From NCBI GenBank assembly GCA_033239125.1, contig BSWB01000005.1:50266993-50330992 (forward strand): a stretch of 64,000 nt of DNA, in the 5' to 3' direction. The notes under the pieces are model-generated. The model made no database searches. It was given only the letters and a program-made list of their open reading frames with translations, and had not been told where the DNA came from. Of this stretch, positions 1-10,858 are shown piece after piece. The translations under genes and the position numbers were made by a program. This DNA is from Fagopyrum homotropicum. Taxonomy: Eukaryota; Streptophyta; Magnoliopsida; Caryophyllales; Polygonaceae. The stretch's first letter is position 1. Each line of letters begins with the position of its first letter.

Positions 1-155
1 TACATGTGATGCATGTGCTTAAGCACCGCTAATAACTCCTGCCTCATAGAAAAATCTATATGTAACCATATGAACAATCTATATGCTTCTTTTAATGTGC
101 ACGCAAATTGTTCGACAAAATGCCTCATACAAAAATAGTCTAAAATATTTATCTG

Positions 156-233
156 AACAATGACATAGAAAAGTATGAACAACGATGAATAAAAACATGA
201 ACAATGACGGGTAAAAGTATGAACACTAATGAC
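156..233. repeat. Short tandem repeat, 22-bp unit
   Basis: Three full 22-bp units (156-177, 178-199, 200-221) and a partial fourth. Each unit begins AACAA and ends in ATG, with a consensus close to AACAATGA then TARAAGTATG. Divergence between units is modest. Confidence 0.75.
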
Positions 234-401
234 TTATGCATAACTTTTATAGATACATAACATATTATGATCATCTTTTAACGTTTTGTGCTGAGTTTTT
301 TCATTTTTTGTGGTTATTTATTGTAAATGAACATTTAAGCATTATGAAATGAACACAAAAGAATAAATAAACATGACACTTTGATAAATAAAAATACCAT
401 G

Positions 402-459
402 AACACCGATGTATAAAATATGAGCAATGACATATAAAAGTATGACTACTGATGTTTAT
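402..459. repeat. Second block of the 22-bp repeat
   Basis: Degenerate copies of the unit seen at 156-233, separated from it by about 170 bp: units at about 402-422 and 423-444, then a partial one. This suggests the array was once longer or was broken by unrelated sequence. Confidence 0.55.
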
Positions 460-610
460 GTTTGAACGTAAGGGTATTTTGCCAAATTAAATTTACAAAA
501 ATGCCATTAATGATGGGTGTGTGGGAACCCTTGATTTAGAACTCATCCAATGCCTCACATTCCTCCTAATTCCTATCTACAAGCTCTCTCCTCACTTAAA
601 CTAAAATATA

Positions 611-642
<32 letters not shown>
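611..642. repeat. TC/TA microsatellite
   Basis: A compound dinucleotide run, TC repeats followed by TA repeats. Confidence 0.9.
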
Positions 643-1841
643 ATATTTATCATATTATTGCAAATGGTTTGAGAAACTGATATAAAAAACTTAGGCGGAA
701 TTCGGGGTCCATTGATCTGGTTGATGAACTAATCCGTCCCCACGATGCATATTAGCTATCAACCTCCACTGGCTCACCCCTAAAGAAAGACATGTTGTGT
801 GCACTTCAAATATTGAAGAACAAAACGGTCAACATACAAAAAACAAGTTGAGATTCATAATTTGTCAAGTACTAGGTAAAAAAACAACACTTGTTGTAGT
901 TTGGGATTAAGTATGATTCATAATACATAGGAGGGTTACAAATGGTTACTAGCAAATAATAATATTAGGAATCAAAACTGGTGACAGTAAAGTAATGACC
1001 TTTTTAATATTGTGCCAATGTTCATAAAAGTAGAACCTAGTACGTAAGGAATATCGAATTCAACAATATGAATGGAATGAGCAAACAACTTCGGGCTATA
1101 GCTTCTAACCATAAGTAGCAGTTAGCTAATTATACAATAGCCTACAATTCTCGATTAAGAGTGATTACAAATAAATAAATAAATTTTCAAATTTTTAGAA
1201 CATCGCAAGGAATAGAATAAATGTGCACAAACACTCATAGACGGAACTAGAAAATAATAGTTCATACATAATTGGTGTCTTGTTGTTGCGTGTTACTTGG
1301 AAGCCGGTGCTTATGAATTTTTTTTATGAAATCTAAGAAAACCATATTATAAAGGACTTGAAAAATCAAAGGTTTGTTGACTATGTTTATGTTCTCTCTA
1401 AGCTTATGTAAGTACCCTGTGATTGTTGACGAGGTACTATTTGCATAAGCATATGTTAGGATTAAAGAAGAGTCCTAAAATACAAATCAATTTATTTGAG
1501 TTGATGCTTTCTCTTCTTTCTAAAGTAAGTTTGTATGTCTACTTATGTGCACCCTTCTTTATCATGTTTTGAGCTTTAATTGATAAGTTAATTTTTGTAG
1601 GCTCATAAAGAGGGGACACATGGTACATAGAAACACAATTAGAATATGTTGTTAATATTGGCCTAAAAATTTGTTTTTCGACATGATTGTTACACAAAAC
1701 CTAATGACAAGGTTACAAGTATGAGAATAAACTGAATAAAATAATGAATGAACCCAACTTTCTGATGAGGGACCAACTTTCTCAATATACTGAACCCGTA
1801 CAAAGCTAATTAAACTCATAGATGAAACTATATACTGGTAC

Positions 1842-2895
1842 TGATGAGGGACCATCCCCAACACCTCCTATTACTCATGGACCTATCACTAGATTAAGAA
1901 CAAGAGCATTGAAGGAAAAGGGGTCTCAACCATCACCATCACCTACCATGGAAGGATATATCACTAGATTAGGAACAAGAACTATTCAAGAGAAGTTTTA
2001 TAGCTTGTTGACATACTTAGCTTCTAAGGAGACCATTAGTGATCTATTTATGTTCAAGTCTTCCTTAGTCACATTATCATGCATTGAAAACTCTCGTGGA
2101 ACTGAAGAATCTCGAGTGGAACCTCATGTGGAAGAATCTCGAGTAAAATATCGACTTGAAGAATAAAATGCTCTTAGTTATCTTATTTTTTAAATATCTT
2201 TAAAGCTCTAAACATTCTAAAGGTATCTTTTATCTTTTATATTTTGTAGGATTATTTTATCCTTTTATTTTCTAGGAATTTCGGCTATTTAATACCTAGG
2301 GTCAAGATAGTCGATTGGTAGATTTGATTTGATTTGATATTTTTTGTTCAACGTTATTGTGAGAGACTCGTTCCTTCATTTACGACGTGTTCGTTTTACT
2401 CATTCCTATTCAATAAAAAAGAGAGCATTTGATTGAATCGTTGTGAGTCCTTGCTACGTTATTCTTGTGTATGTTAATCTTTTTAAAGGTTGATGCTACT
2501 AGTTGATCTAGTCCCTCCTTGTGCTTGTCTCGATTTGAAGACTTGTGTAAGGTTGAAGAAGGAAGTGTTAAGGTAATTCATTGTTGAGGGTTTTGATCCA
2601 ATTTATGAAGGTTCTTGCAAGTATATCTTGTTCAAGTTCCTTTGCAAATTTATATCTTGGTTTTTTCTTCATATATTTTCATCAAATTTGTTCCATTATC
2701 CATCTTCTTTAACTGTCCATTATCGTTCATATTAACCTTGTTCTATTTTGAGTTTCATACAACTTTGTCACTACCAGAAGAAATCTCGGCCCCTACCATT
2801 ACAAATCTCGCCCAAGATTTGCACTGAGATACAATATGTTGTTGATTTTGTGAGCTTCAATCTAGATCGGGAAATTGCGGTAACAACCCGCATCA
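1842..2895 (+). repeat. 5' LTR of element A
   Basis: 1054 bp, TG...CA ends, matching 10859-11950. Its first ~325 bp still spell the pol tail (GPITR motif followed by a KGSQPSPSPTMEG stretch), as expected when pol overlaps the LTR. It contains two copies of the AAATCTCG word, at 2781-2788 and 2803-2810. Confidence 0.9.
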
Positions 2896-2898
2896 AAG

Positions 2899-2910
2899 TG
2901 GTATCAGATC
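2899..2910 (+). other. Primer binding site, initiator tRNA-Met type
   Basis: TGGTATCAGATC lies 3 bp after the 5' LTR. The standard plant tRNA-iMet complement is TGGTATCAGAGC, so one position is changed. Confidence 0.75.
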
Positions 2911-4972
2911 TAATCGATTGAAGTTCAACTCAACCACACCATACAGTTTGAGTATTTTTTTAGTCTTCTTTGAGTCATATAAATATCGAGTATTTTGCTT
3001 CATTGCTATATCTTTTGTGATACTATTTGAGTTAAGGTGCTTTGTCTTTTCTCTATTGGAGAAGAGAGAGACGTCATAGCACAAACACAAGCCATTCAAT
3101 CCCTAGCATGAATATCGTTTGATTTCCAGGAAATCTCGACCGAGATTGGACGTGCATCTAGCCGAGATTTTGCATTGCTTGACATACAAGTTGCGGGATC
3201 TTCTCTTGGGATAGTGGAGATTCATGTTAGATTTGAGTCAAATCTGATTATATCCAGCTGCTATATCCATGAAGGAAAGAGATTTACAAGTTATCTTATT
3301 GTTGGGTTTTTATCTAGTAGGTGAGATCTTATCATATCTTTCAAATCCTAACTGAATATCTTTTCCAGAATCTCGTCCTATACCCTTTTACATCAGATGT
3401 ATATCTCGCCATATCCATTCCCGAACTCCACAACAAGGCCAAATATCAAAGTTCCTTCTTCAAACTTACATAAGTCTTCAAGTTCAAGTGTGCCAAGTTC
3501 AAGAGGACATCCAGAGAAGAAATTTTATACCATCCTTGATCCGGTTCATAGCCAAAATACCTCGTTTTCAAGCAACCTCGATCCCCAATGAGAAATCTCA
3601 AAGAAAATTTTTACCAAGATTACCTTCTGTCGAGATTAAACCTACATGGCTATCTCTCTCTCTCTAATTGCATAAGTTCAAGGTACGTACAACTCTCTTC
3701 TTAGTCTCTTGTGAGCCTATTTCTTGCCTCTTTCTACTCTAAACACATTGAGTCTATTTCTTTAGGTGTGTTAGTTAGTATCTATACGTTCTATGATACT
3801 AGTTGAGTCTACTTGCAATATTCTTTCTACTTCGTACCAATTGTGTGAAGAGAACTCCAACAGTTTTACCTTGACAATCTTTCAACACAAGAACCTTCCC
3901 CCAAGCCAAGTCGACTACTTGATTTATCCAAGGAGTTTCTAGTTGAAGCTAGTAATCAATTTTAAAGGAGTATTAATCCATCCAAGGCAGTTACATCAAA
4001 TTAGATTGAGATATCACAACCGACCATGCGAGTGAGAGAAAAGTATTAAGGAGATTTCGTTTTCCCTAACTTCACGAGTTTGTTGCTATTTTGTGTGCTT
4101 GTGTAAAATGTCAAGAACTAACCCTTTTAAAGATTCACGAGGGGATTTATTATCGAGTTCAGAAACCAAAGATTTGTTGAAATAAGTGTTGGCTTCGGTG
4201 ACCAGATTGAGCGAAAGAATAGCCACCTTGAATGATAGCATTTGCCCCAGTAGAAAATCTTGGCCCTAGTTTCTGCCGAAATCTTGCCAAGATTTGATAA
4301 TCTCGTGCCCCGGTCGAGATTTGATAATTACACTCCTCAACAGAGATCAACGTATGAGGATGATGGACGTTGGCGTGTTCCATAATAAAAATCCAGCCCC
4401 TGATTCATCTCCAAATTCCTTTCATGGGCAAGGTATGCATTTTTCTAATCCTCTTTTTCATGCACCTACTAAACAAGAATTTGTTAATTAATTTAAGGAA
4501 TTAGAGGATGAAGGGACGAACGCATGTGGAGAGGCTATCCAAGACGTAAGCATCATCCAAGGAAAAGTCGAGACTTGGAATCTCGCCACCACCCAACTGA
4601 GATTCCAACTAACATCAACATATGAAATTGGTAGTAGGTCACGTGTCTATCCTAGAACCCCAATCCCGGAATCACCCAAGATCACGTCATAAATAAGGTA
4701 TGATATATTCAAATCTTCCATATAATGTGCCTAACATTCCGGAATTTGTTGATGATTTTCAAGAGTTCGGGAATGAGAATGGAGAAGGCATTCAAAGAAG
4801 GTCACCCTAGATGAGATCCACGTTCCAGGAGAGGTCAAGATTATGAGAAATCTAGGTCACATGGAGAGCATGATGGAGCTGGGAAAGGAAAGATTAAAAC
4901 GCCGGCTCCAAAATATCGGCCCCAGCGTTTGCCCCCCCCTCCCCCCAACCGAGATGTCAACCGATATCAAGA
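2911..4972 (+). other. Internal leader/gag region of element A, no intact gene
   Basis: No ORF longer than about 75 codons and no recognisable gag motif. The stretch is notable for scattered copies of AATCTCG and its reverse complement, including a hairpin form at 3132-3147 (arms AATCTCG and CGAGATT, 2-nt centre) and another at 4299-4321. I cannot say whether gag was ever present. Confidence 0.45.
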
Positions 4973-5687
4973 TTGGAAGACGTGTGCAACTTGAACGTAT
5001 TGGAATCACGAGTCTTCCAGTCTCAGAAAGAGGAACCATTGATGGATGTTATCAAAACTTTAAAGACAAGTGATTCTAAACCATCTACTTCTATGCATAC
5101 TGAATCGATTACACAAGAGTTTGAGTTAGTAGATGAGATTGATTGTGATGAGTATGAAATAGATGGTATTGAATTGTATGCGCATGCTTTTGATTTTAAT
5201 GATAATATTTATTGCAATAAGCCTAATCACGATACGAATGATCTTGATTGCAATATGATTAAGCATTTTATGAGTGATCTTGAGTTGAATGTGAATGAAT
5301 ATGAGTTAGAGTGTGTTAAGTCTCTTGATTATGATACTACCTCTACGTTATTGCATTCATCTTTGGATTGTTCTTTAGATTGGGTTCTAGTATCGATACC
5401 TAGGGAGATACCTTTTCTTGTGCCTTTATTGGAAGACATAGAGCATTCCTAACCCCCTAGGATCAAATTGGAAGAGAATTGTGTGGTGCAATCTAAAGTT
5501 GTGACTTTGTTAGATCCCTATAGGAGATACATTAAGAATGAGATTATATTACCACCATCTATGGTGTTTGCTAGTTCTAGGATTTTTAATTTATGTCTAT
5601 CCTTGAATTACCATGGCTTTGTTGATGTTTTGTTTCCCTCAATCTTTGTTAAGGATGAGATTATAGTACCAAAATCTATGGTGTTGT
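4973..5687 (+). pseudogene. Acidic ORF of unknown function, cut by a solo LTR
   Basis: An open frame of 159 codons, one stop (5450-5452), then a further ~78 codons in the same frame up to the solo LTR. Conceptually it continues beyond the LTR at 8149. The product is rich in Asp and Glu with many DxD/DxE pairs and no membrane segment, and I recognise no retroelement domain in it. By position it lies between the gag region and the integrase remnant of element A, so it may be a diverged part of the polyprotein or captured sequence. Starting at 4973 is arbitrary, because no conserved start is visible. Confidence 0.35.
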
Positions 5688-6771
5688 TGTAATATCCGGA
5701 AATTTTATTATTCCGGCATAATATCAGTAAACCGGATTTTATGTGGGGGTAGTTGTCTCATTTTATTTTATTATTTTCAATAGTTAGATTTATTCATATA
5801 TATTATACAAGTTATTTTATGGGTGAGTTATTTACACGTATCACACAACTCCTACCAAAATATAAGCTTAAAGTATAGTGGGCCATGTTGCCAAGTGGGC
5901 CACATGAAGCGGGCCTCATGAAGTAGCCAACCGAACCACCTTTTACGGGAACCTAACGATTTGCTTTTCCCCGATAACTCACCCACGATTTTTGCCACGG
6001 ATCCTTTTAACTTCCACATCCCTGTTGATATCCATTCCGCCGTTCTTCAATCGAGCCTTCATTCTCTTCCCCTCTCTTCAAACATCACTCGTTCCAAGCC
6101 AAATTATTGTCATTATCTTCAACCTCCATAGCAACATATGTCTTTTGCACATAGATCGATCGAACTCGCCGTTGAAACGCAACCACCCAAGGACACTTGC
6201 TTTCGTCGCAGTCGCACACCAAAGGAGCAAGAGCCGTAGTACCTCCGGTTCTTCTCGATCGAGATGAAGACCACCAAATCCTTCCTTCAGCAGCAACACC
6301 GAGCACAACGGATCATGAAGTCCTCCATCTTGGTGCGCTATTGACAATTGCCGGAAAGCTTACGCAAGTCGATCGCTCAACGTTGTCGTTCCTGCGTGTA
6401 GTCGAGCCTTTCCTCACTGATCTCGATTGTCTCTTGTGGTCGACCGAGACGTATTTTACCGGTGAGTCTCCTATTGTTTATCTTCCAGTAGCACCGCAGG
6501 GTAAGCATGGTAGTTGGAGCTCTTGGGCTAGGGTACGTAGGTAGTAAGAAGAATGGTAAGGTTATTGGGGTTTTGACGTTGTATCATATTTTGCTTCAAC
6601 TTGTTTGGATGCAGTTTGGCTATATTAGGATGGTGGCTGCTACTCGAGTTTCAATTTCATTTCTATCAGAATGGTTTTAAGTTAGTGATATCAAAATCAA
6701 CATTCCCACTTTTGACCTTACTGTCATAATTATTTGTGTTTTGATTAGTCTAATCCTAGTTAGACTTTTGA

Positions 6772-6825
<54 letters not shown>

Positions 6826-8148
6826 GAGTTCCACCTTGTAGATGTTCCTTAGGTTAGTATGTTAGTGTAAATTACACTAATATGTGTTCTTGTTCTTTTG
6901 TCATGTATTTATTTGAAGTAGAATTAAGTTTTTGGGTTCGACTTGATAGGGGAGCGTGCGTTTAAGTCCTTCTCGAAATTTTGGGATTTAGTATAAGCGT
7001 GTTAGTTTAGACTAAGCATGACTTATATTAGAGTGATACAAAGTTTGGAGGTTTGGAATTTTTGGATTTGGTTATTAGTGTTTTAGGATTGATCAAAGTA
7101 GGATCCTTGGGAGTTTTCAGGAAAAGTAAGAAGTTGGAAAATGTTCCAACTTAGTTAAATCTTTGTATTGAGGTTTAGATTATGGTTTTGAGTTTTCATA
7201 AGATAGTTGGGAATTATTCTAGGTATATTTCTAGGGTTTCAAGACCTAGGGGTAAAATCGTCTTTTATCTTATGAGAGTATTTTGGTAACCTATGAGTTG
7301 GAAACTTCTAAGGTGTCGGATATGTTATTGATAAACGGTTCATGTTATGATCAGGCGGTTGAGATATTACTCTTCGGGATGAAGTGTTTTGGTCGACGGG
7401 ACTTGACCTGGTTCAGGTAAGTCCACGGACTTACTTAGCTGGCTTCTTGTATGAGTGTAATGTGTGTGAGTGGTGTTTGTTAGTTACGATAAACAACGAA
7501 ACCGGATTAGGCCGACTTTATTATTTACGTAATTGACCCAAGTGTATGATAACGGGTCGTGACATCATCTGCCTAGCTCTTGCGAGAGTGTAGGAGGTTC
7601 CCTGCGACCAGCCCAGTCCGGTAGACGGTCAGATGCATTAGTACCATTCCGCGTTGGTAAACGGGGACAGGGGCGAGGTTTGGGAATCCCTCGTGTCACA
7701 AAATAAGTATCATTAGTAATGACCTATCACCTAATTAAAGATAATAAAAGGATGAGTGTTGCATGTTGATTGTGTATGATGTGTGATTGTGCTTTTACCT
7801 TTATACTTATGCATAGAATGTTAGCTAACGGTTTTATACCGCTTGTAGATGCCTTGCAGGTTAAGACAGTTGTAGAGAGTCCCGAAGGGAATGGTCAGTC
7901 GGGTCCACGTACTCATTTCGTTGGGGACGAGGTTGTCTTATATACTTCATATGCGTCGTTTTAGTACCTTTGATTTGTAAGGCTGATACATATTTTTCAT
8001 GTATATATTGTTTAAATATTTCAAATGTTTTTAATACTTTTGTGCCTTGTTGTAAGATCCTAGTAAAATTGTTGTCAATCTAAGGTCGGAACCCATTGTG
8101 AGGTCCTAACCAGTAGCTCTCCGAGTTCTTAGAATTTGGGGTGTTACA
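5688..8148 (+). mobile_element. Solo LTR, Tekay-like chromovirus family
   Basis: 2461 bp from TGTAATATCC to GGGTGTTACA, flanked by perfect GTTGT duplications (5683-5687 and 8149-8153), with no internal region. It shares blocks with the LTRs at 13620 and 56880, for example the region before GGTTTATACC/GTAGATG, the AACGGGTCGTGAC block near 7552 and the terminal GAATTTGGGGTGTTACA. A solo LTR normally arises when the two LTRs of a full element recombine. The small ORFs inside (near 5992-6544) look like chance. Confidence 0.9.
6775..6822. repeat. (TA)n microsatellite in the solo LTR
   Basis: About 24 uninterrupted TA units. Confidence 0.95.
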
Positions 8149-8485
8149 GTTGTCCCTGAGGAAGCGAGTGAACTTTATTGTAGGAACACAAGTTGAGAAC
8201 ATCAAGAAGAAGGGAAAGCACAAAGTCTATGTACTAGAGATGCCGGATGATTATGGTGAAGAAGGTCCTACCATTATTAGCGCAGAACATTGGCATATAA
8301 TAGCGAAATTTCACTACAATGGGAAATCTCGCCCCAAGAGAGCAAAATATCACCCGAGATTTCCCCCCGAGATTGTCCTTAGTCGAAGAATATTTCGACT
8401 CCAGATACCAGAATCTCGCCCTAGTCTTTTAAATCTCGCCCCGAAGAACATTAGTGTGAGCTTATTTGGTCATTGCCTTTCCTAG
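8149..8485 (+). pseudogene. Continuation of the unknown ORF of element A
   Basis: If the solo LTR and one copy of its duplication are disregarded, the frame ending at 5687 continues here without a break to the stop at 8483-8485. It reads through several copies of the AATCTCG word (8334-8341, 8355-8362, 8368-8374, 8412-8418, 8431-8438), which therefore fall inside an open frame as SRP and PEI/PRF-like peptides. No known domain is seen. That the frame stays open across the insertion suggests it was open when the LTR inserted. Confidence 0.35.
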
Positions 8486-8521
8486 GAATTTTGTGTTAGT
8501 CACCATCTTAGATTATATACT

Positions 8522-9136
8522 GTGCTAATCGAGCATATTAAGTGTAGACGTATTGCAGATGCTAATTTGGGTGAATTTCTTAAGCATTGTATGTTCGATG
8601 ACTCTAGAAATAAGTTTAAGTTGTTTGGAGAGTTCTTTAGTAATATTGATCATGTGTGCATACCTATTTGTTACCTTAAGTTTCTTTTCAAGGAGAAGAC
8701 CTATATGGTTGATAAAGGTCATTTGAAGAGGTACGAGTTTTGTGATAGGTTAAACTCATATGATAATGGACCACATTTGCTTGGATGTAGTTAGAACTTT
8801 CAAGACATATTCAAGGAATATTATGAGTATATCTAGGTGTACATATTGCATTTTATGAGAGCATATCTAGATGTATTTTTCATGACTTATGTTGACCCTT
8901 GGAGTTTGTTTACAATTCATTAAGGGACATTAGTGTGGGATTATTTGAGGAGTTAGCTAGACCTAAGAAGGGGAGAAATTGCATCTTTAAGTTTGTAGTG
9001 TTATCACCTATAAATCTTGCTTACTCTAGGACTTCCTACCCCTACTTAGCCTTGAACTGTCATGACTATGTAGTTAAGTTATTTTCCTTAAACTTATTTG
9101 ATCTTATATTGTTGCATTTAGAGGAGTGAGCATTGG
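8522..9136 (+). other. Short open stretches of element A, unassigned
   Basis: Two frames of 90 and 76 codons (8522-8794 and 8899-9129). The second has an EFVYN stretch that loosely resembles the EFAYN block of Ty3/gypsy integrase, but the following residues do not align with what I know of that family. I treat these as decayed pol sequence without a firm domain call. Confidence 0.3.
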
Positions 9137-9139
9137 TTA

Positions 9140-9312
9140 TTGCAGGAAAATAGGTGGATATTGTCAAGTAGTTGCATGATAAATCATGCAAGAGGCTAGA
9201 GGAAGAAGAGAAGCTAGTTGTGACCAAGGCTAGTCATGTACACAAGGAATTGATACTCGATCCAGGAGATCCAATGTGGTTGCAACTAAGGAAAGAAAGG
9301 TTTCTGGAGTCT
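9140..9312 (+). pseudogene. Integrase C-terminal remnant of element A
   Basis: The frame (one stop, near 9170) reads LHDK...EEEEK...DPGDPMWLQLRKERF. This matches the end of the Ty3/gypsy integrase core and start of the GPY/F region, where GD-VW-HLRKERF is well conserved in CRM/Tekay-type elements. The similarity fades after RKERF, exactly where two more copies of the CGAGATT word begin (9387-9405). The rest of integrase is missing or unrecognisable. Confidence 0.6.
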
Positions 9313-9530
9313 ATCAAGTTTTTATCTTCAACGTCGAGATATGGATTTCCAGTAGAAATCCGGGCCCTCCAGTGAAAATCGCGGCCCGAGATTTCGACCG
9401 AGATTCGCTACTGTTGCGGATTATGGTGAAAGTGTTTAAGACAAGAATGGTGCACAACTCCAGAGATTATCCAAGAGAGAAGTTTACATTCTCACCACTA
9501 GTCACATAAAGATAGGACTCAAACCATACT

Positions 9531-10726
9531 TGATGTGGGGTTGATGCCATCACTAACGTGATCTAGATTGAAACTCACGAAATCAACAACATAAAGTATC
9601 TCGGTGCAAATCTCGGGCGAGATTTGTAATAGTAGGGGCCGAGATTTCTTCTAGTGGTGACAAAGTTGTATGAAAGTTAAAGGAATAGAATGTGGTTAAT
9701 ATGAATGATAATGGACAGATGAAGAAGATGGATAATAGAACGAATTTGATTAAAATATAGGAAGATAGAACTAATATATAAACTTGCAAAGAACCTTGAC
9801 CAATTGGATCAAAACCCTCAACAAAGAGTTGCCTTAACCCTTCCTTCTTCAACCTTAAACAAGTCTTCTATACAAGACAAGCATACAGAGGGACTATTTT
9901 GACTAGTAGCACCAATCTTCAATAAGATTAACACACACAAGAACAACCTAGCAATGAGTCACAACGATTCAATCAAAGGCTCTCTTTTTTATTCAATAGG
10001 AAAGAATAAACCACACACTTCTTGGACGAAGCAACAAGTATCTCACAATGTATGTGGAAATCAAATAAAAATCAACCAACCGTGAATCTCGACTTTCTAG
10101 GGCTATTTATAGCGAGATTCTCCTAAAAGATAAAAGAATGAAACAATCCTACAAAATATAGGATATAACATAAAAACCTTTAGAATGTTAAGATCTTTAA
10201 AGGTATTAAAATAACTAAATATAATCTTGTATAACTCTTAAGAATATTAGTTTCCAATCCCTACTCAAGAGATTTAATAATCTCAGTTGGATCCTTGTGG
10301 GGCCGAGATCTCCATTTGAACACTCCAGCTTCTCGATCATCTTCACTCATGTATGAATGTTCCATGATAGATATCAATATAATGAATAAAGAAGACTTAG
10401 GGCCCGTTTGGTTCCTACTCCGAAAACGGAAACGGAATGGAAACGAATTTAGTCCATATGTATATTCATATTCATGAAATTTTATGGAATCATTCCCCAT
10501 GGTTTAATGAAAAATGCACTTGCTTCCTCACATTTTGTTACCCTATAGGGTATCAAAAGTAATCAAACTCTCATCAAATTACTACAAACCACAAGGAATG
10601 ATTCCAAAAATTTTAATGTACAAAGGTATACATATTGACTAGATTCGTTTCCATTCCGTTTCCGATTCCGGAGTTAAAACCAAACGGGCCCTTAGAGTAG
10701 AAGATGTTAAGGATGGTCCCGCATCA
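9531..10726 (-). mobile_element. Inverted solo LTR of the element A family
   Basis: This is the reverse complement of the element A LTR. It begins TGATGTGGGGTTG (complement of the LTR 3' end) and finishes GGATGGTCCCGCATCA (complement of the LTR 5' end). The 4-bp sequence TACT borders both sides (9527-9530, 10727-10730), a possible target duplication. Without the 292-bp MITE it is about 904 bp. It lies 132 bp upstream of the direct 3' LTR, so the two form a large inverted repeat. Confidence 0.8.
10400..10691. mobile_element. PIF/Harbinger-type (Tourist-like) MITE
   Basis: 292 bp with long terminal inverted repeats beginning GGGCCCGTTTGGTT and running about 50 bp with few mismatches. It is flanked by TTA on both sides (10397-10399, 10692-10694), the usual target site of this superfamily. 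It has no coding capacity and would depend on a transposase elsewhere. Confidence 0.88.
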
Positions 10727-10839
10727 TACTACCTTTCAGTTGGGAGACTTGAGTCTTTATGTGACTTGAGTCTTTAATGTAAGAGACTTATGTCCGTTTT
10801 TATCTAGCGATGAGCATGGTGATGATTCGAGGACGAATC

Positions 10840-10858
10840 CTTTTTAAGAAGGGGCGTA
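10840..10858 (+). other. Polypurine tract of element A
   Basis: The purine run AAGAAGGGG lies just upstream of the 3' LTR start and is the likely plus-strand primer. It lies within the pol tail frame. Confidence 0.65.

Larger units (their letters stand above)
1..1841. other. AT-rich unclassified flank
   Basis: No convincing coding region, RNA gene or element end is seen here. The stretch is AT-rich with many stops in all frames. It holds two blocks of a degenerate 22-bp repeat and a short TC/TA microsatellite, listed separately. It ends at the 5-bp duplication GGTAC (1837-1841) that marks the insertion of the CRM-like element. It may be an older decayed repeat, but I cannot classify it. Confidence 0.5.

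Noticed and set aside
5992..6544. Several 90-115 codon overlapping frames
   Set aside because: They overlap on both strands inside a solo LTR and show no domain, so they are probably chance ORFs.
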